In this document: piece by piece, positions 55,501-63,574 of the stretch
Layout of the letters: each line of letters opens with the position of its first letter
Numbering within the stretch: the first letter of the stretch is position 1
From: Cyrtodaria siliqua
Taxonomy: Eukaryota > Mollusca > Bivalvia > Adapedonta > Hiatellidae
Assembly (NCBI GenBank): GCA_037043455.1
Contig: JAWPHD010005579.1
Span: forward strand, 62,001 to 126,000
Direction: 5' to 3'
Length of the DNA stretch: 64,000 nucleotides
Made by a program: the position numbers and the translations under genes
Notes under the pieces: generated by a model
The model's input: only the letters and a program-made list of their open reading frames with translations
Database searches by the model: none
Told to the model about the DNA's origin: nothing

Positions 55501-58500
55501 ATTGATGAAATCAACACAGGGTATGCTTATAAAATTGATGAAATCAACACAGTAGTAGTTCGAAAAACATCACCAGCCAGATACAAAATAAATATTGAAA
55601 TACGTACTGATAAGGGAGATCCTTTCGAAGCAACAGGCACAACCAAGAGAATAAAGTAGCAGACTCAGTTTTATCGAGTCTGTTCATGAGAGATAATGTC
55701 GGAACGAAATAATTTCATGAGTCCATAAACACCTCCCATATTGTGAACGAATTTGTAATATTGAATAGAATGCATCTTTAAAATAACCAAAGGATGCCAT
55801 GCTGACTATATTTAGCCATTTTTCTTATTTGTGTTTATACAAACTAGTTACTTTTTTTCTCTTATTACTCGAAGCGTTTGGTTAGTAATGTGTGGCGGCT
55901 GTAAAAAGTATCCCCGACTACAAATTAGTAGTGTTATTACTTACTGGTCCTTCGGGATCATCAAACCCAGTCTTTGTGGCTAAAGTAGAACACCGCTTAG
56001 GCCGGTGCCAGGGGACGTGAGAGTAGAGAGGTGTTGCAAAGTATATTACCTCGCATGAACAGTCTCAATAAAACCAAGTCTGCTACTTTTTTCTCTTGTT
56101 TGTTTGTTGTTTCCAGGGGACCCTACTCAGTATTTATCACTTTTAGGGCTTGTCTCACCAGTCAACATAAAAAGCTTTATTTATAAGCTTAATGCTCAAT
56201 GCTTTTTGAAAAATACTTGATGTATTTGTCAGTTGTGTTTGTGTGGTGTTTAACGTCATTTTCAACACATGCAAAGTTGAAAGTCTTGCTATGTTGAACA
56301 AATGAGAAGAGAAGCATTTGTTACCATGCGAATGATTGAATTAAATGACATTTTTAGTTTCTCAGTACTTTTTAAAAGAATAATGGCCCTTCTGATTGTA
56401 CGGATAAAATAGAAAATCACCATGCTTTGCTTATTGTGAAACAGTGTATATTAAAATAAATTGTGATATTCTTAATGTTAAATACTTTCAGCAACATGCT
56501 TGTTTATATGTGACCACTCAGATGGCTCTATTACCAGGGCTCGGACCGGTATTAATTTGGCTCATTGAACAAATAGGAAAAATGCTCGTTTTACAAGAGC
56601 TGTCACCAGGCCTTGAATTCACCAACCATTCTTGAGAATATTCTTACTTAAACTCAAGTATGCAAATTTCAATAACAAATATTTCAATAAATTTACAGAA
56701 TAAACATTCATAACAAGCTGATATGTATAACTATGATGCATACTAATAAATAACAACTTCTTACGATTGTTTATCTTTGAAGGGCATGGGAATATTTGTG
56801 AACGAATTTTCAGTACTTGAGCTCGTCAAAGAATAATTTGAAGAATGGTTGGTGAATTCCAGGCCAGATAAACAACATATTGTGAAAACAATGATACGCA
56901 TTTCTGTCATTAAACATACCTAGCAAATATAATGATAAACGTCTAGACTTTCGTCGATAATCTTGGTTTTTATTATTCGCCAAAATAAAAACCTGTCGGA
57001 AAATCGCATGTTTGTGTTGACATCGCATGACCTTTGGAGCAGGAATACAATTCAAAAGAAAAGTGACCCAGCTGAATGTATTGTACCAGTTTTCATTAAA
57101 AATAACATTTTTCTGCATTTCCATGCTAAAATCAATGTAATCCAGCCATGAATTGCCTTTTTATGCCTTGCGCCATTTTGGCATTTTTTTCAAGCGCTAC
57201 TTTCGAGGGCTACGACCCCGGGAGCAAAACAATACTGGTCCGACACATAAGCGTCGCGACATTTTTCAAGATATTTATCGGACATATCCAACTGACCGAT
57301 AAAGTTCACCAAATGGCAAAACAGATGCTTTCGCAAACACCAATAGCCCTTTTGGTTAAATTCATGCATTCAAACAGCCTTTTACCCCACATACATCCGG
57401 GGTTTTTTGACGCGTTATACCAAACTAGAAAAAAAAACATAAAAAAAGAATGTTTAATATATGTTGATCAAGTAAACTTCTCAGACATTGTCGTCTATGT
57501 ACCGAACCACTAGTGAAATTTAATTTGGGGTTCAGACCTCGAAATCACTCATGCAAGAAGTTTCTTCAATATTATGAAGAAGCATTCTCGTAATTTACAG
57601 CGTTTTTATGAACAAAATACACCACAAACCTTCTATTGAGCATATATTCAAACGAAATAGTCGTTAAATGCTGCATTTCAAGTTGACCAAAATATGCAAG
57701 AAAACACAGACACTATAGAAGTTATGATTCAAAGACTAAGCCTACCCCATTCTTTTTCAAAAATTAATTTGACTAACTAGTGATTTGTAGGCCAGGTCAC
57801 TTCATGATGTGTTATTGTACACAGAAAGAATAGTATATACTGCAAGCCATTACACCCATATTGCTTATAAATAAATGTGTGATATTGCAGTTTTATGCCA
57901 CTGAATGATGATTTTATCTTTAGTAATGGAGAAAACAGGAGTGAGTAAGCACAGTTTTAGTAAAATTCAAACAATAAATGCTCTATTCCAAAACTTCTGT
58001 ACAGCTTAGTTTTAGAATGTAAAACCAATTATCGCTTATAAAATTGAAAGGTACTCATACTTTTGGTACAAAGGAAGACACTTTTTCGGTCGCGTCGTCG
58101 AAATTTAATTTAGGCATATTTTCAGACTTTAGCCTCATACGGTACCTTAAAAACCCAAAACTGCTACTTATTATCAGGAAATCTTCAGATCTATTACCTA
58201 CTGACCATAATCCACTTATAGACACTTGAGATGGTACTTGAACCACTTCAGAGATAATGAAAACTGCAACCACCCCCAAGTTTTACCCAAATCTGCTTAA
58301 GTTCTGGTAAAATTGCCCCAAATCCTGTTTTATTTTAAATTGTATCATTTTAACATCAGTTTGTGTTTTCACACTCAGTTTCATGTATTCAAAGCAAATT
58401 TCATGCTGACTGAGCCAATATACCAGCGCTCGGACCGGTGTTAATTTGGCCCATTGAACAAATAGGGAAAATGCTCATTTTACAAGAGCTGTCACCAGAT

Positions 58501-61096
58501 AAACAACATACCAAACAACCAATGATATGCATTTCTGTCATTACATATACCTAGCCAATATAATGATAAACATCCAGACTTTGGTCGGTAATCTTGTTTT
58601 TTTTGTTATTCGCCAAAATAAAATCCGGTCAGAAAATCACATGTTTGTGTTGACATCTGCATGACCTTTGGAGCAAGGATATAGTTCACAAGAAAAGTGG
58701 CCCAGCTGAATGTATTTTACAAGTTTTCATAAAAAATAAATGTTTTCTTCATTTCTATGCCAAAAACAATGTACTCAAGCCATGAATTGTCTTTTTATGT
58801 CTTGCTCCATGTTGGGATTATTTTTTTCAAGCTCTACTTTTGAGGGCTACGACCCCAGAAGCAAAACAATACCGGTCCGACACCATTATGAATTGAAAAT
58901 TTGAATAGATACACTAAACCAAATTGCTAAGTACCAACCTAAGAATATGTCAATACTATTCTCATTGTTTTGTGTATTTTGAGCTCGATTAGAGATACGG
59001 TTACACTGCAAAATAACGAGTGTAAATCGTCTGCTCTGATTGCATGAACATATCTTAAAACTTTTAAGTCAATGTGTTTTCTTAGAAATAAGTTATAACA
59101 CTTATACAACTGGGTATATAGGATTTTATTAAGTACTTCGAATTAGTGAAGCTTTCGATGTTCTTAATTCTAAAATATGCCAGTTAAAATTATTTTTTAC
59201 TAGCATTACCACTACAAATGCGTTTGCAAAAGAAATTTTCGAAATATTTAATGTTAATGCTGATTACAGTTACTTGAATTTCAAACAATATTCAATTTAA
59301 AGGGAGGTAATTTAATTTACAAAATACTTATCATATATCTATTCTAAAATATATTTAAAATAAGAAAATTAGTTAAGATACAAAAGTAGATACTTAGAAA
59401 AAATTTTCAGTGTATGTTTTAAAAGACAACTGCAACTTACTTTCCTCCAAAACACAATCCAGTGAGTATATTTCCGACAATGAAATTGACGTATTCTGCT
59501 GGTTCAAATGGTCCTGACCGCTTCTCCATTTCTACAAATGCAGTTTCTAAGGCATCATGTATGCGGTTCTCTAGAGCCTCGCCCAGCATGTAGTGTCTGC
59601 AAGAGAACGTCAATTATTAATCATCAACACACTGTTAACATCTTGAGTAGCCCACGTTTTTGAACTTGTACAAGCTGTCATCCATATCAAGACTTCGATA
59701 AAGTTATTTTGTTACAAAATGAAGCTTTTTTGTCCACTGAATCATGGGGCATAACTCTGGTGTTTATTATTCGATGTTTGCGTTTTCCACACTAGTCTGA
59801 GCTTTTATATAATGAGGCTGAGCAAGTCTGGTAAAGATATGTTGTAAAATGAAGCTCATAGTGCTAGATTTAATAATGACAAGACAAAACTCGTGTTTTT
59901 TCCGTTAAAACAAGGGTCATAATTCTGGCATTTATTATACAATATTGGTGTTTCCAGCTCTTGTGAGCTTTTATACATATTAGGATTCTGACTAAATTTA
60001 GTGATAGTGTTGAAAAGACAAATTACAGCATTTTTCATTAAATCAAGAGCCATAGTGACGTTTATTATCCGATATAGATATTTCTTTAACTTGTTCGAGC
60101 TTTCATCAATAGTAGGACTTTAGCCTAGTTTGGTAAAGACCAGTGGCAAAAAGCAAAATATCAACGAAAATACAACGGACAACGGTCCATGGCAAAGGCT
60201 CTACGAGCCCTTGTACAGTAGAGCTTATTAACACACATTTTTGTAAATTTTCTTTTATTGTCCTTCTAACATTAAAGGTAATATTTGACTTTATATATAA
60301 ATTTGAGCTTAAAACTGCAGATTAATCTATTTAATTGTTTATACAGCAAGCAATATTTACCTGAGTGCTTTAGAAGCAATTTTTCTGTGGAGTTTCCACG
60401 TCGGACCATATTGTCCAAAAACAATATCTTTACCTCCCTGTGTGAATAAGTCCACTGTAAACAGAGACATATATGCATTTATTGTCTCATTCTTAATAAC
60501 ATTGAGCCTAATGTAGATGAGTATTACATATCCGTGCACTGTAAACAAAGGTTTGTCTCTGTCATAATACTATTGAACCTTTTCGAGTACTTAAGATCTT
60601 CTCAATGTGCAATCGACATGCAACACCCCTCAACACGTGAATAAAACCATTTTATTCCCTTCTTTGTTGTACCCGGAAAATAACTGATATTTAGATTTTC
60701 AACTATTTTATCCACAATGCTTTCTTTTTTTTTTGTAACAGTCAACACAAGCAGAGTGACAGCAAGATTTCGATACAGGGTCAAAGGTATGAACGTACTT
60801 ATACATATACAGTATGTGTGTTTGCAATATTGTGGAGAACGCGCGCAGATTTGCAATGGCGCGCTTTTCAATTGGCTCTTTTATTATTTACTTTTATTAT
60901 CATTTTCATTTTTATTATATTATTACTAATTATTATTATAATAATTATTATAATACTATTAGTTCAGGGAACTCTGATATTAAGCTTATGTACTCACTTG
61001 ACGGCAATTTCATCCTGGAGGCAAAGTCTGTTGATTTCTTCACGAGGACCTCCGTGGCTGTCTCTATGTTGTTGACAAACACAACCAGCATTGGAC
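43222..61096 (-). CDS. Cytochrome P450 (CYP2-clan type), eight 3' exons; 5' end outside window
   Basis: A microsomal-type heme monooxygenase that would use oxygen and electrons from P450 reductase to hydroxylate small lipophilic substrates. The substrate cannot be told. Eight exons, each with GT/AG borders and agreeing phases (1,1,2,2,1,1,1,1 in transcript order), encode 425 residues to the stop at 43222. Motifs in order: WKLHR (C-helix), AGVDTT (I-helix), ESMR (K-helix ExxR), PERY (PERF position) and FSAGKRVCLGE with the heme Cys codon at 43390-43392. A typical family member has about 490-500 residues, so about 70 N-terminal residues are missing: membrane anchor and proline hinge. That exon is not within 2.9 kb upstream and should lie beyond 64000. 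Sequence style resembles CYP1/CYP17/CYP2-like mollusc enzymes. No disabling change is seen, so it is probably functional. Confidence 0.93.
43583..43640 (-). pseudogene. Partial duplicate of the last exon's 5' end, inside the intron
   Basis: The minus strand reads TTGTTATCAG, a 10-bp extra piece, then ATTCCCAAGGGTACTCAAGT followed by AGCCATTAA. It parallels the true exon start GTGGTTATCAGATCCCCAAG, then GGTACCAACGTAGCCATCAA. It lies only about 15 bp before the real acceptor. It is a decayed tandem duplication. No complete alternative exon is possible from it. Confidence 0.7.
43805..44860 (+). repeat. ~48-bp minisatellite with variable TA tracts (about 21 units)
   Basis: Units of the form TATGTGATCCAGGAGAGTAC, CAGTTCTGTGAGTAGCAGTT and a (TA)n run repeat through the last intron of the P450 gene. 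Unit length varies (about 44-52 bp), mostly by TA count. A minority type has CCATGGATGTACTGG in place of CCAGGAGAGTACCAG. Confidence 0.92.
44870..45538. other. P450 intron sequence, nothing recognised
   Basis: Non-repetitive intron sequence between the minisatellite and the preceding exon. Confidence 0.5.
45539..45673 (-). CDS. P450 exon (K-helix, ExxR)
   Basis: 135 bp between acceptor AACTATTAATAG and donor A|GTAAGT. It reads GRDRLPNLSDRPDLGYTEAV, then LHESMRLATVVPTGVFH. ExxR is ESMR, the salt-bridge pair needed for folding and heme retention. Phase 1 at both ends. Confidence 0.95.
45819..46136. mobile_element. 318-bp MITE of the AAAGGGACACACGG family
   Basis: TTTAAAGGGACACACGGCAAT on the left and ACCATGTGTCCCTTTAA on the right. 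It is the same family as 10194-10493, here inside a P450 intron. Confidence 0.85.
46404..46860. mobile_element. 457-bp mariner-type MITE flanked by TA
   Basis: CTAAAGGACAAAAGAATCAC then AACTCGG at the left is matched, inverted, by CCGAGTTGCGTTTTTTTCCC then TTTAG at 46836-46860, with TA on each side. A segment (CTATATATTGCATTTATAAT, then CTTAATCGAATGGTACATG) also occurs in the fragment at 61135-61285. The frame at 46385-46699 covers it but shows no transposase motif. Confidence 0.75.
46861..48203. other. P450 intron sequence, mostly unrecognised
   Basis: Apart from the hairpin element at 47302-47455 there is no recognised repeat or gene. A small palindrome (TATTCCACAGTGTGGAATA, 47721-47739) lies near it. 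Confidence 0.5.
47302..47455. mobile_element. 154-bp hairpin MITE
   Basis: ATTTGTTGTTTTGGAGTGAA then TAACATATTTTATTTCATC pairs with the inverted right end GATGAAATACAATATGTTATT then CACGACAAAATAACAAAT. Inner pairing continues through GTGAGAAAACTTTATATTTTCAC. It is nearly palindromic over its whole length. Confidence 0.85.
48204..48308 (-). CDS. P450 exon (I-helix)
   Basis: 105 bp with acceptor TTTATCCTACAG and donor G|GTAAGT. It reads AGVDTTRLTIRFAILHMLAY, then PDIQAKVQEELDRVV. The AGxDTT oxygen-activation motif is complete. Phase 1 at both ends. Confidence 0.95.
48376..49719. mobile_element. ~1.34-kb foldback element with nested inverted repeats and an inner ~41-bp tandem array
   Basis: The outer ends are inverted: AATTAAGAAATAAAATATTT then CCAGCGGG, and CCCGCTGGAAATATTTTATT then TCTTAATT. 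Inside, 48848-49062 is the reverse complement of about 49417-49630 (GATTTAAATGTGTAG/CTACACATTTAAATC, GTAAGTTGTGAGAATTTG). ACGTTTAAAATGAC blocks pair around the centre near 49260. At 48600-48830 CTTGAAGTTTATCGATACCA then AGGGCCACCGGGA repeats several times and then inverts. Reading frames over the array are artefacts. No target duplication is certain. Confidence 0.8.
49994..50122 (-). CDS. P450 exon (G-helix to start of I-helix)
   Basis: 129 bp with acceptor TTTTGTTTCAG and donor G|GTAAAC. It reads NVRHFVDTLLLARLEAEEEE, then SLTETHLIQTLSDIFF. It joins to AGVDTT in the next exon in phase 1. The upstream junction gives Asn before NVR. An acidic run EAEEEEG lies in the loop before the I-helix. 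Confidence 0.95.
50123..50479. other. P450 intron sequence, nothing recognised
   Basis: Unique-looking intron between the exon and the first repeat array. Confidence 0.5.
50480..51491 (+). repeat. ~146-bp tandem repeat, segment 1 (about 7 units), with nuclear-receptor-like half-sites
   Basis: The unit contains GTGACCTTGACCTTTGACCT, ACTGACCTCAAAATCAATAG, GTCATCCTCTCACCACAGGC, AGTTTCATGAGATTTGCTTC, GAGTTATGGAGCGGACAAGG and TTTTTCATTATCGGGTCCCG. Units start near 50510, 50655, 50800, 50930, 51075, 51221 and 51362. They are diverged. A perfect three-half-site core is at 51223-51241. The segment is interrupted at 51492 by a solo LTR. Confidence 0.92.
51492..52675 (+). mobile_element. Solo LTR of an LTR retrotransposon (1184 bp)
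   Basis: It begins TGCAGTGCCCTGATAC and ends GTATCAGCTCGTAACA, so the tips are imperfectly inverted TG...CA. It is flanked by GTTT on both sides (51488-51491 and 52676-52679), and the tandem repeat resumes exactly where it broke off. TATAAAAG (52067-52074) and AATAAA (52617-52622) are plausible promoter and polyadenylation signals in plus orientation. No internal genes are present, so it is a recombination product. Four-bp duplications are common in Ty3-like elements. Confidence 0.8.
52676..53690 (+). repeat. ~146-bp tandem repeat, segment 2 (about 7 units)
   Basis: A continuation of segment 1 after the solo LTR, with unit starts near 52693, 52828, 52971, 53110, 53261, 53404 and 53538. A perfect three-half-site core is at 53262-53280. 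It ends in a GACA microsatellite (53673-53692), a common 3' border for this repeat. Confidence 0.92.
53817..54031 (-). CDS. P450 exon (D to F helices)
   Basis: 215 bp with acceptor TTTTCCGTAG and donor A|GTAAGT. It reads YDFDDKELQHILDKDDEILE, then TFVLEDIVPPIRHV, and ends EQAKTFDR. The first base completes the Lys codon begun in the upstream exon (CFGGK|YDFDD), a family-typical junction. It is bracketed by segments 2 and 3 of the ~146-bp repeat, with 126 bp and about 390 bp between. Confidence 0.95.
54032..54424. other. P450 intron sequence with a single MITE tip
   Basis: CTGCCATGTGTCCCTTTAA (54106-54124) is a lone tip of the AAAGGGACAC MITE family. Otherwise nothing is recognised. Confidence 0.5.
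54425..55310 (+). repeat. ~146-bp tandem repeat, segment 3 (about 6 units)
   Basis: Unit starts near 54485, 54614, 54763, 54913, 55059 and 55194. Perfect three-half-site cores are at 54765-54783 and 54915-54933. It lies upstream (in transcript sense) of the D-F helix exon. Confidence 0.92.
55311..55652. other. Intron sequence with a 33-bp tandem duplication inside a short frame
   Basis: GGGTATGCTTATAAAATTGA then TGAAATCAACACA occurs twice (about 55488-55553). It lies in an open frame of about 79 codons (55420-55659) ending inside the adjacent TIR element. No family is recognised, and it may be chance. Confidence 0.4.
55653..56090. mobile_element. 438-bp TIR element
   Basis: AAAGTAGCAGACTCAGTTTT then ATCGAGTCTGTTCATG at the left pairs with the inverted right end CATGAACAGTCTCAATAAAA then CCAAGTCTGCTACTTT. 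The interior has no ORF. Confidence 0.8.
56538..57244. mobile_element. TIR element with CGGACCGGTATT termini, copy A (holds a nested MITE)
   Basis: Left GCTCGGACCGGTATTAATTT and right CAAAACAATACTGGTCCGAC are inverted. It matches copy B (58434-58881) over almost its whole length, including TGTTGACATC(T)GCATGACC, TTTGGAGCA and GAGGGCTACGACCCC. The 255-bp nested MITE at 56610-56864 is absent from copy B. Confidence 0.85.
56610..56864. mobile_element. 255-bp MITE nested in copy A
   Basis: GCCTTGAATTCACCAACCAT then TCTT and the inverted GAATGGTTGGTGAATTCC then AGGC are the termini. CAG is on both sides, and copy B shows the empty site (TCACCAGATAAAC). A 3-bp duplication suits a Harbinger-like MITE, although the CAG target is unusual for that group. 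Confidence 0.85.
57245..57513 (+). CDS. Unrecognised short ORF after copy A
   Basis: A frame open to 57513 continues about 89 codons beyond the TIR element. It contains KIFIGHIQLTDKVHQMAKQM, HPGFFDALYQTRKK and NFSDIVVYVPNH. Codon composition is less AT-rich than its surroundings and mixed enough to be protein-like. There is no family match from memory, and the frame's own start lies inside the MITE. It could be a mobile-element remnant or chance. Confidence 0.2.
57514..58433. other. P450 intron sequence, nothing recognised
   Basis: AT-rich, with no repeats paired within the window. The small opposite frames at 58044-58279 are not recognised. Confidence 0.45.
58434..58881. mobile_element. TIR element with CGGACCGGTATT termini, copy B
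   Basis: Left GCTCGGACCGGTGTTAATTT and right CAAAACAATACCGGTCCGAC. It is in the same orientation as copy A, without the nested MITE. Confidence 0.85.
58882..59440. other. P450 intron sequence, nothing recognised
   Basis: AT-rich, with no paired repeats or frames of note. Confidence 0.5.
59441..59596 (-). CDS. P450 exon (after the C-helix)
   Basis: 156 bp with acceptor TCTCTTGCAG and donor AA|GTAAGT. It reads HYMLGEALENRIHDALETAF, then EPAEYVNFIVGNILTGLCFG and GK. The CFGGK end followed by YDFDD is typical of CYP2-clan enzymes. It enters in phase 2, completing the Arg codon of the previous exon. Confidence 0.95.
59640..60150 (-). repeat. Diverged ~140-bp tandem repeat (about 4 units)
   Basis: The elements GAGCTTTTATA, GTAAAGA(T/C), AAAATGAAGC/AAAGACAAAT, CATAACTCTGG(T/C), TTTATTAT(C/A)CGAT and GTTT(T/C)CC recur in order near 59655, 59790, 59945 and 60090. 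Units are heavily diverged, so the repeat is old. It lies in a P450 intron. Confidence 0.65.
60361..60454 (-). CDS. P450 exon (C-helix WxxxR)
   Basis: 94 bp with acceptor TCTGTTTACAG and donor AG|GTAAAT. It reads DLFTQGGKDIVFGQYGPTWK then LHRKIASKALR. WKLHR is the C-helix motif whose Trp and Arg contact heme propionates. A second possible acceptor (CACACAG before GGAGG) exists, but only the one at 60454 keeps phase 1 with the upstream exon. Confidence 0.95.
60880..60965 (+). repeat. ATT/TAT low-complexity tract
   Basis: It consists of TTATTA and ATAATT words, including a self-complementary AATTATTATAATAATTATTATAAT-like run. Frames crossing it are artefacts. Confidence 0.8.
60998..61096 (-). 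CDS. P450 exon (beta-1 sheet to B-helix), most 5' exon in the window
   Basis: 99 bp with acceptor GCTATTGCTGCAG and donor A|GTGAGT. It reads PMLVVFVNNIETATEVLVKK then STDFASRMKLPS. It is in phase 1 at both ends and joins to MDLFTQGG. The usual upstream partner (anchor, Pro-rich hinge, then a segment ending in YG-like residues) was searched for on the minus strand up to 64000 and not found. Confidence 0.92.
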
Positions 61097-61134
61097 CTGC
61101 AGCAATAGCATACGGTGTATAGCAGATAATTATA

Positions 61135-61285
61135 TATATATACTGAAAAGAAAAAGAAACGCGACACGGAACCTTCCGCTATATATTGTATGTACACTAT
61201 GCTGCTGTTAATCGAATGGTACATGACAACTACAGAGTCAACTACACAAAGTTACTCTTTCAACATAGTGAAACTGCAAACTTGT
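61135..61285 (+). mobile_element. Fragment related to the 46404-46860 mariner-type MITE
   Basis: TACTGAAAAGAAAAAGAAACGC (a terminus-like start after a TA run) is followed by CTATATATTGTATGTACACT then TGTTAATCGAATGGTACATG. These are shared with 46435-46490. The opposite end is not seen; the minisatellite follows. Confidence 0.6.
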
Positions 61286-61342
61286 CGCAGTCTAAGGTTC
61301 TTCAGCCATAGATTCAATGGTTGTAACAATCTCACTCACTTT

Positions 61343-62840
61343 GTTGTTACAGCTTCAAGTTAGTAAAGGAGTTCAATAATGCTATTGATGTCTCACTGAC
61401 TGTTGTTACAGCTTCAAGTTAGTCAAGGAGTTCAATTATGCTATTGATGTCTCACTGACTGTTGTTACAGCTTCAAGTTAGTCAAGGAGTTCAATTATGC
61501 TATTGATGTCTCACTAACTGTTGTTACAGCTTCAAGTTAGTAAAGGAGTTCAATAATGCTATTGATGTCTCACTGACTGTTGTTACAGCTTCAAGTTAGT
61601 CAAGGAGTTCAATTATGCTATTGATGTCTCACTAACTGTTGTTACAGCTTCAAGTTAGTAAAGGAGTTCAATAATGCTATTGATGTCTCACTGACTGTTG
61701 TTACAGCTTCAAGTTAGTCAAGGAGTTCAATTATGCTATTGATGTCTCACTAACTGTTGTTACAGCTTCAAGTTAGTAAAGGAGTTCAATAATGCTATTG
61801 ATGTCTCACTGACTGTTGTTACAGCTTCAAGTTAGTCAAGGAGTTCAATTATGCTATTGATGTCTCACTGACTGTTGTTACAGCTTCAAGTTAGTCAAGG
61901 AGTTCAATTATGCTATTGATGTCTCACTAACTGTTGTTACAGCTTCAAGTTAGTCAAGGAGTTCAATTATGCTATTGATGTCTCACTGACTGTTGTTACA
62001 GCTTCAAGTTAGTCAAGGAGTTCAATTATGCTATTGATGTCTCACTGACTGTTGTTACAGCTTCAAGTCAGTAAAGGAGTTCAATAATGCTATTGATGTC
62101 TCACTAACTGTTGTTACAGCTTCAAGTTAGTCAAGGAGTTCAATTATGCTATTGATGTCTCACTGACTGTTGTTACAGCTTCCAAGTCAGTAAAGGAGTT
62201 CAATAATGCTATTGATGTCTCACTGACTGTTGTTACAGCTTCAAGTTAGTCAAGGAGTTCAATTATGCTATTGATGTCTCACTAACTGTTGTTACAGCTT
62301 CAAGTTAGTCAAGGAGTTCAATTATGCTATTGATGTCTCACTGACTGTTGTTACAGCTTCAAGTTAGTCAAGGAGTTCAATTATGCTATTGATGTCTCAC
62401 TGACTGTTGTTACAGCTTCAAGTCAGTAAAGGAGTTCAATAATGCTATTGATGTCTCAATAACTGTTGTTACAGCTTCAAGTTAGTCAAGGAGTTCAATT
62501 ATGCTATTGATGTCTCACTGACTGTTGTTACAGCTTCAAGTTAGTCAAGGAGTTCAATTATGCTATTGATGTCTCACTGACTGTTGTTACAGCTTCAAGT
62601 TAGTCAAGGAGTTCAATAATGCTATTGATGTCTCACTGACTGTTGTTACAGCTTCAAGTTAGTCAAGGAGTTCAATTATGCTATTGATGTCTCACTGACT
62701 GTTGTTACAGCTTCCAAGTCAGTAAAGGAGTTCAATAATGCTATTGATGTCTCACTGACTGTTGTTACAGCTTCAAGTTAGTCAAGGAGTTCAATTATGC
62801 TATTGATGTCTCACTAACTGTTGTTACAGCTTCAAGTCAG
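61343..62840 (+). repeat. 59-bp minisatellite, 25 full units plus a partial
   Basis: Unit: GTTGTTACAGCTTCAAGTTA, GTCAAGGAGTTCAATTATGC, TATTGATGTCTCACTGACT. Starts fall every 59 bp from 61343 to 62820, with two units of 60 bp (TTCCAAG). Two linked variant types exist: GTCAAGG with TCAATTATG, and GTAAAGG with TCAATAATG. They are ordered rather than random: early units alternate, and later ones form a repeated pattern. It lies in the 5' part of the P450 locus, inside an intron if exon 1 is beyond 64000. Confidence 0.97.
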
Positions 62841-63195
62841 GGGTTCCACTAATTTTCAAATCAAGGAAGTTCAAACTTCCTTCATGTCAATTTTGGAAGT
62901 TCAAGGGAAAATTTAAGGAAGTTCACACTTAACGCGACATCACCGTTCGAATTAGTGTTTGTGTTAATAAAATATAAATAACTATGCATAGTTCATGTTC
63001 TTTAAATGTGTTTTTAAAACATTTAAAGTACATAATTTATGGATATTTTTTAAATTTATTAAATTATTTATTAAATTATTCATTAAATTAAAATATATTA
63101 AATAGCTTAATGTTTGTATTAAGTTTACTTTAAGTTTATTGAATTTATCATCATCATGATTCATCAATCATCATCATCATCATCAACAACAAAAA
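62841..63195. other. AT-rich stretch with small repeats
   Basis: GGAAGTTCA occurs three times near 62866-62923. AAATTA/ATTTATTAAA repeats lie at 63050-63100, and TCATCA triplets at 63148-63185. No gene. Confidence 0.5.
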
Positions 63196-63450
63196 TCATG
63201 GCCCTTTGAAATGTTGGCAACTTGCAGCTTGACACACTTTGCAGAACATACGCTTAGAGTCAGAATTGAAGTCGAGCCAATCAAACTGACGGAGCATGGC
63301 TTCTTGGAACACTTTTGGTCTACTACTATTATCCACCTTAGGTTTTTTAGCTGGCAGCTGTATTTCACAGGAACTTACAGTGTGCGCGGGCGCAGCATCA
63401 TTTTTACGTTTTTGAGTGACACCGAAATGCAATAGAGAACGTTGCGACAT
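63196..63450 (-). pseudogene. Zinc-finger exon relic (hAT/TTF-type associated)
   Basis: From ATG at 63450 an 84-codon frame reads MSQRSLLHFGVTQKRKNDAA, then KVFQEAMLRQFDWLDFNSDS and MFCKVCQAASCQHFKGP, then TGA. The W(L)(D/E)F then (M)FC..C arrangement is typical of TTF/BED-like finger starts in proteins derived from hAT transposases. The remainder of the finger and of the protein is missing, and no splice donor is clear at the end. It may be the first exon of another gene or a transposon relic. Confidence 0.45.
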
Positions 63451-63574
63451 TTTGACGCTTATGACGGTCTAAACTAAAGCAGACAATATTTAACCCTTTC
63501 TTAAATTTACTCATATTTTTACTCATTTTCATAAATAAAAGATGTTCTATTATGCTTTAAAATTGCTTCTCGCC

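Noticed and set aside
61343..62840. Could be taken for a CRISPR-like repeat array
   Set aside because: Units are contiguous 59-bp copies with no unique spacers; it is a minisatellite in a eukaryotic intron.
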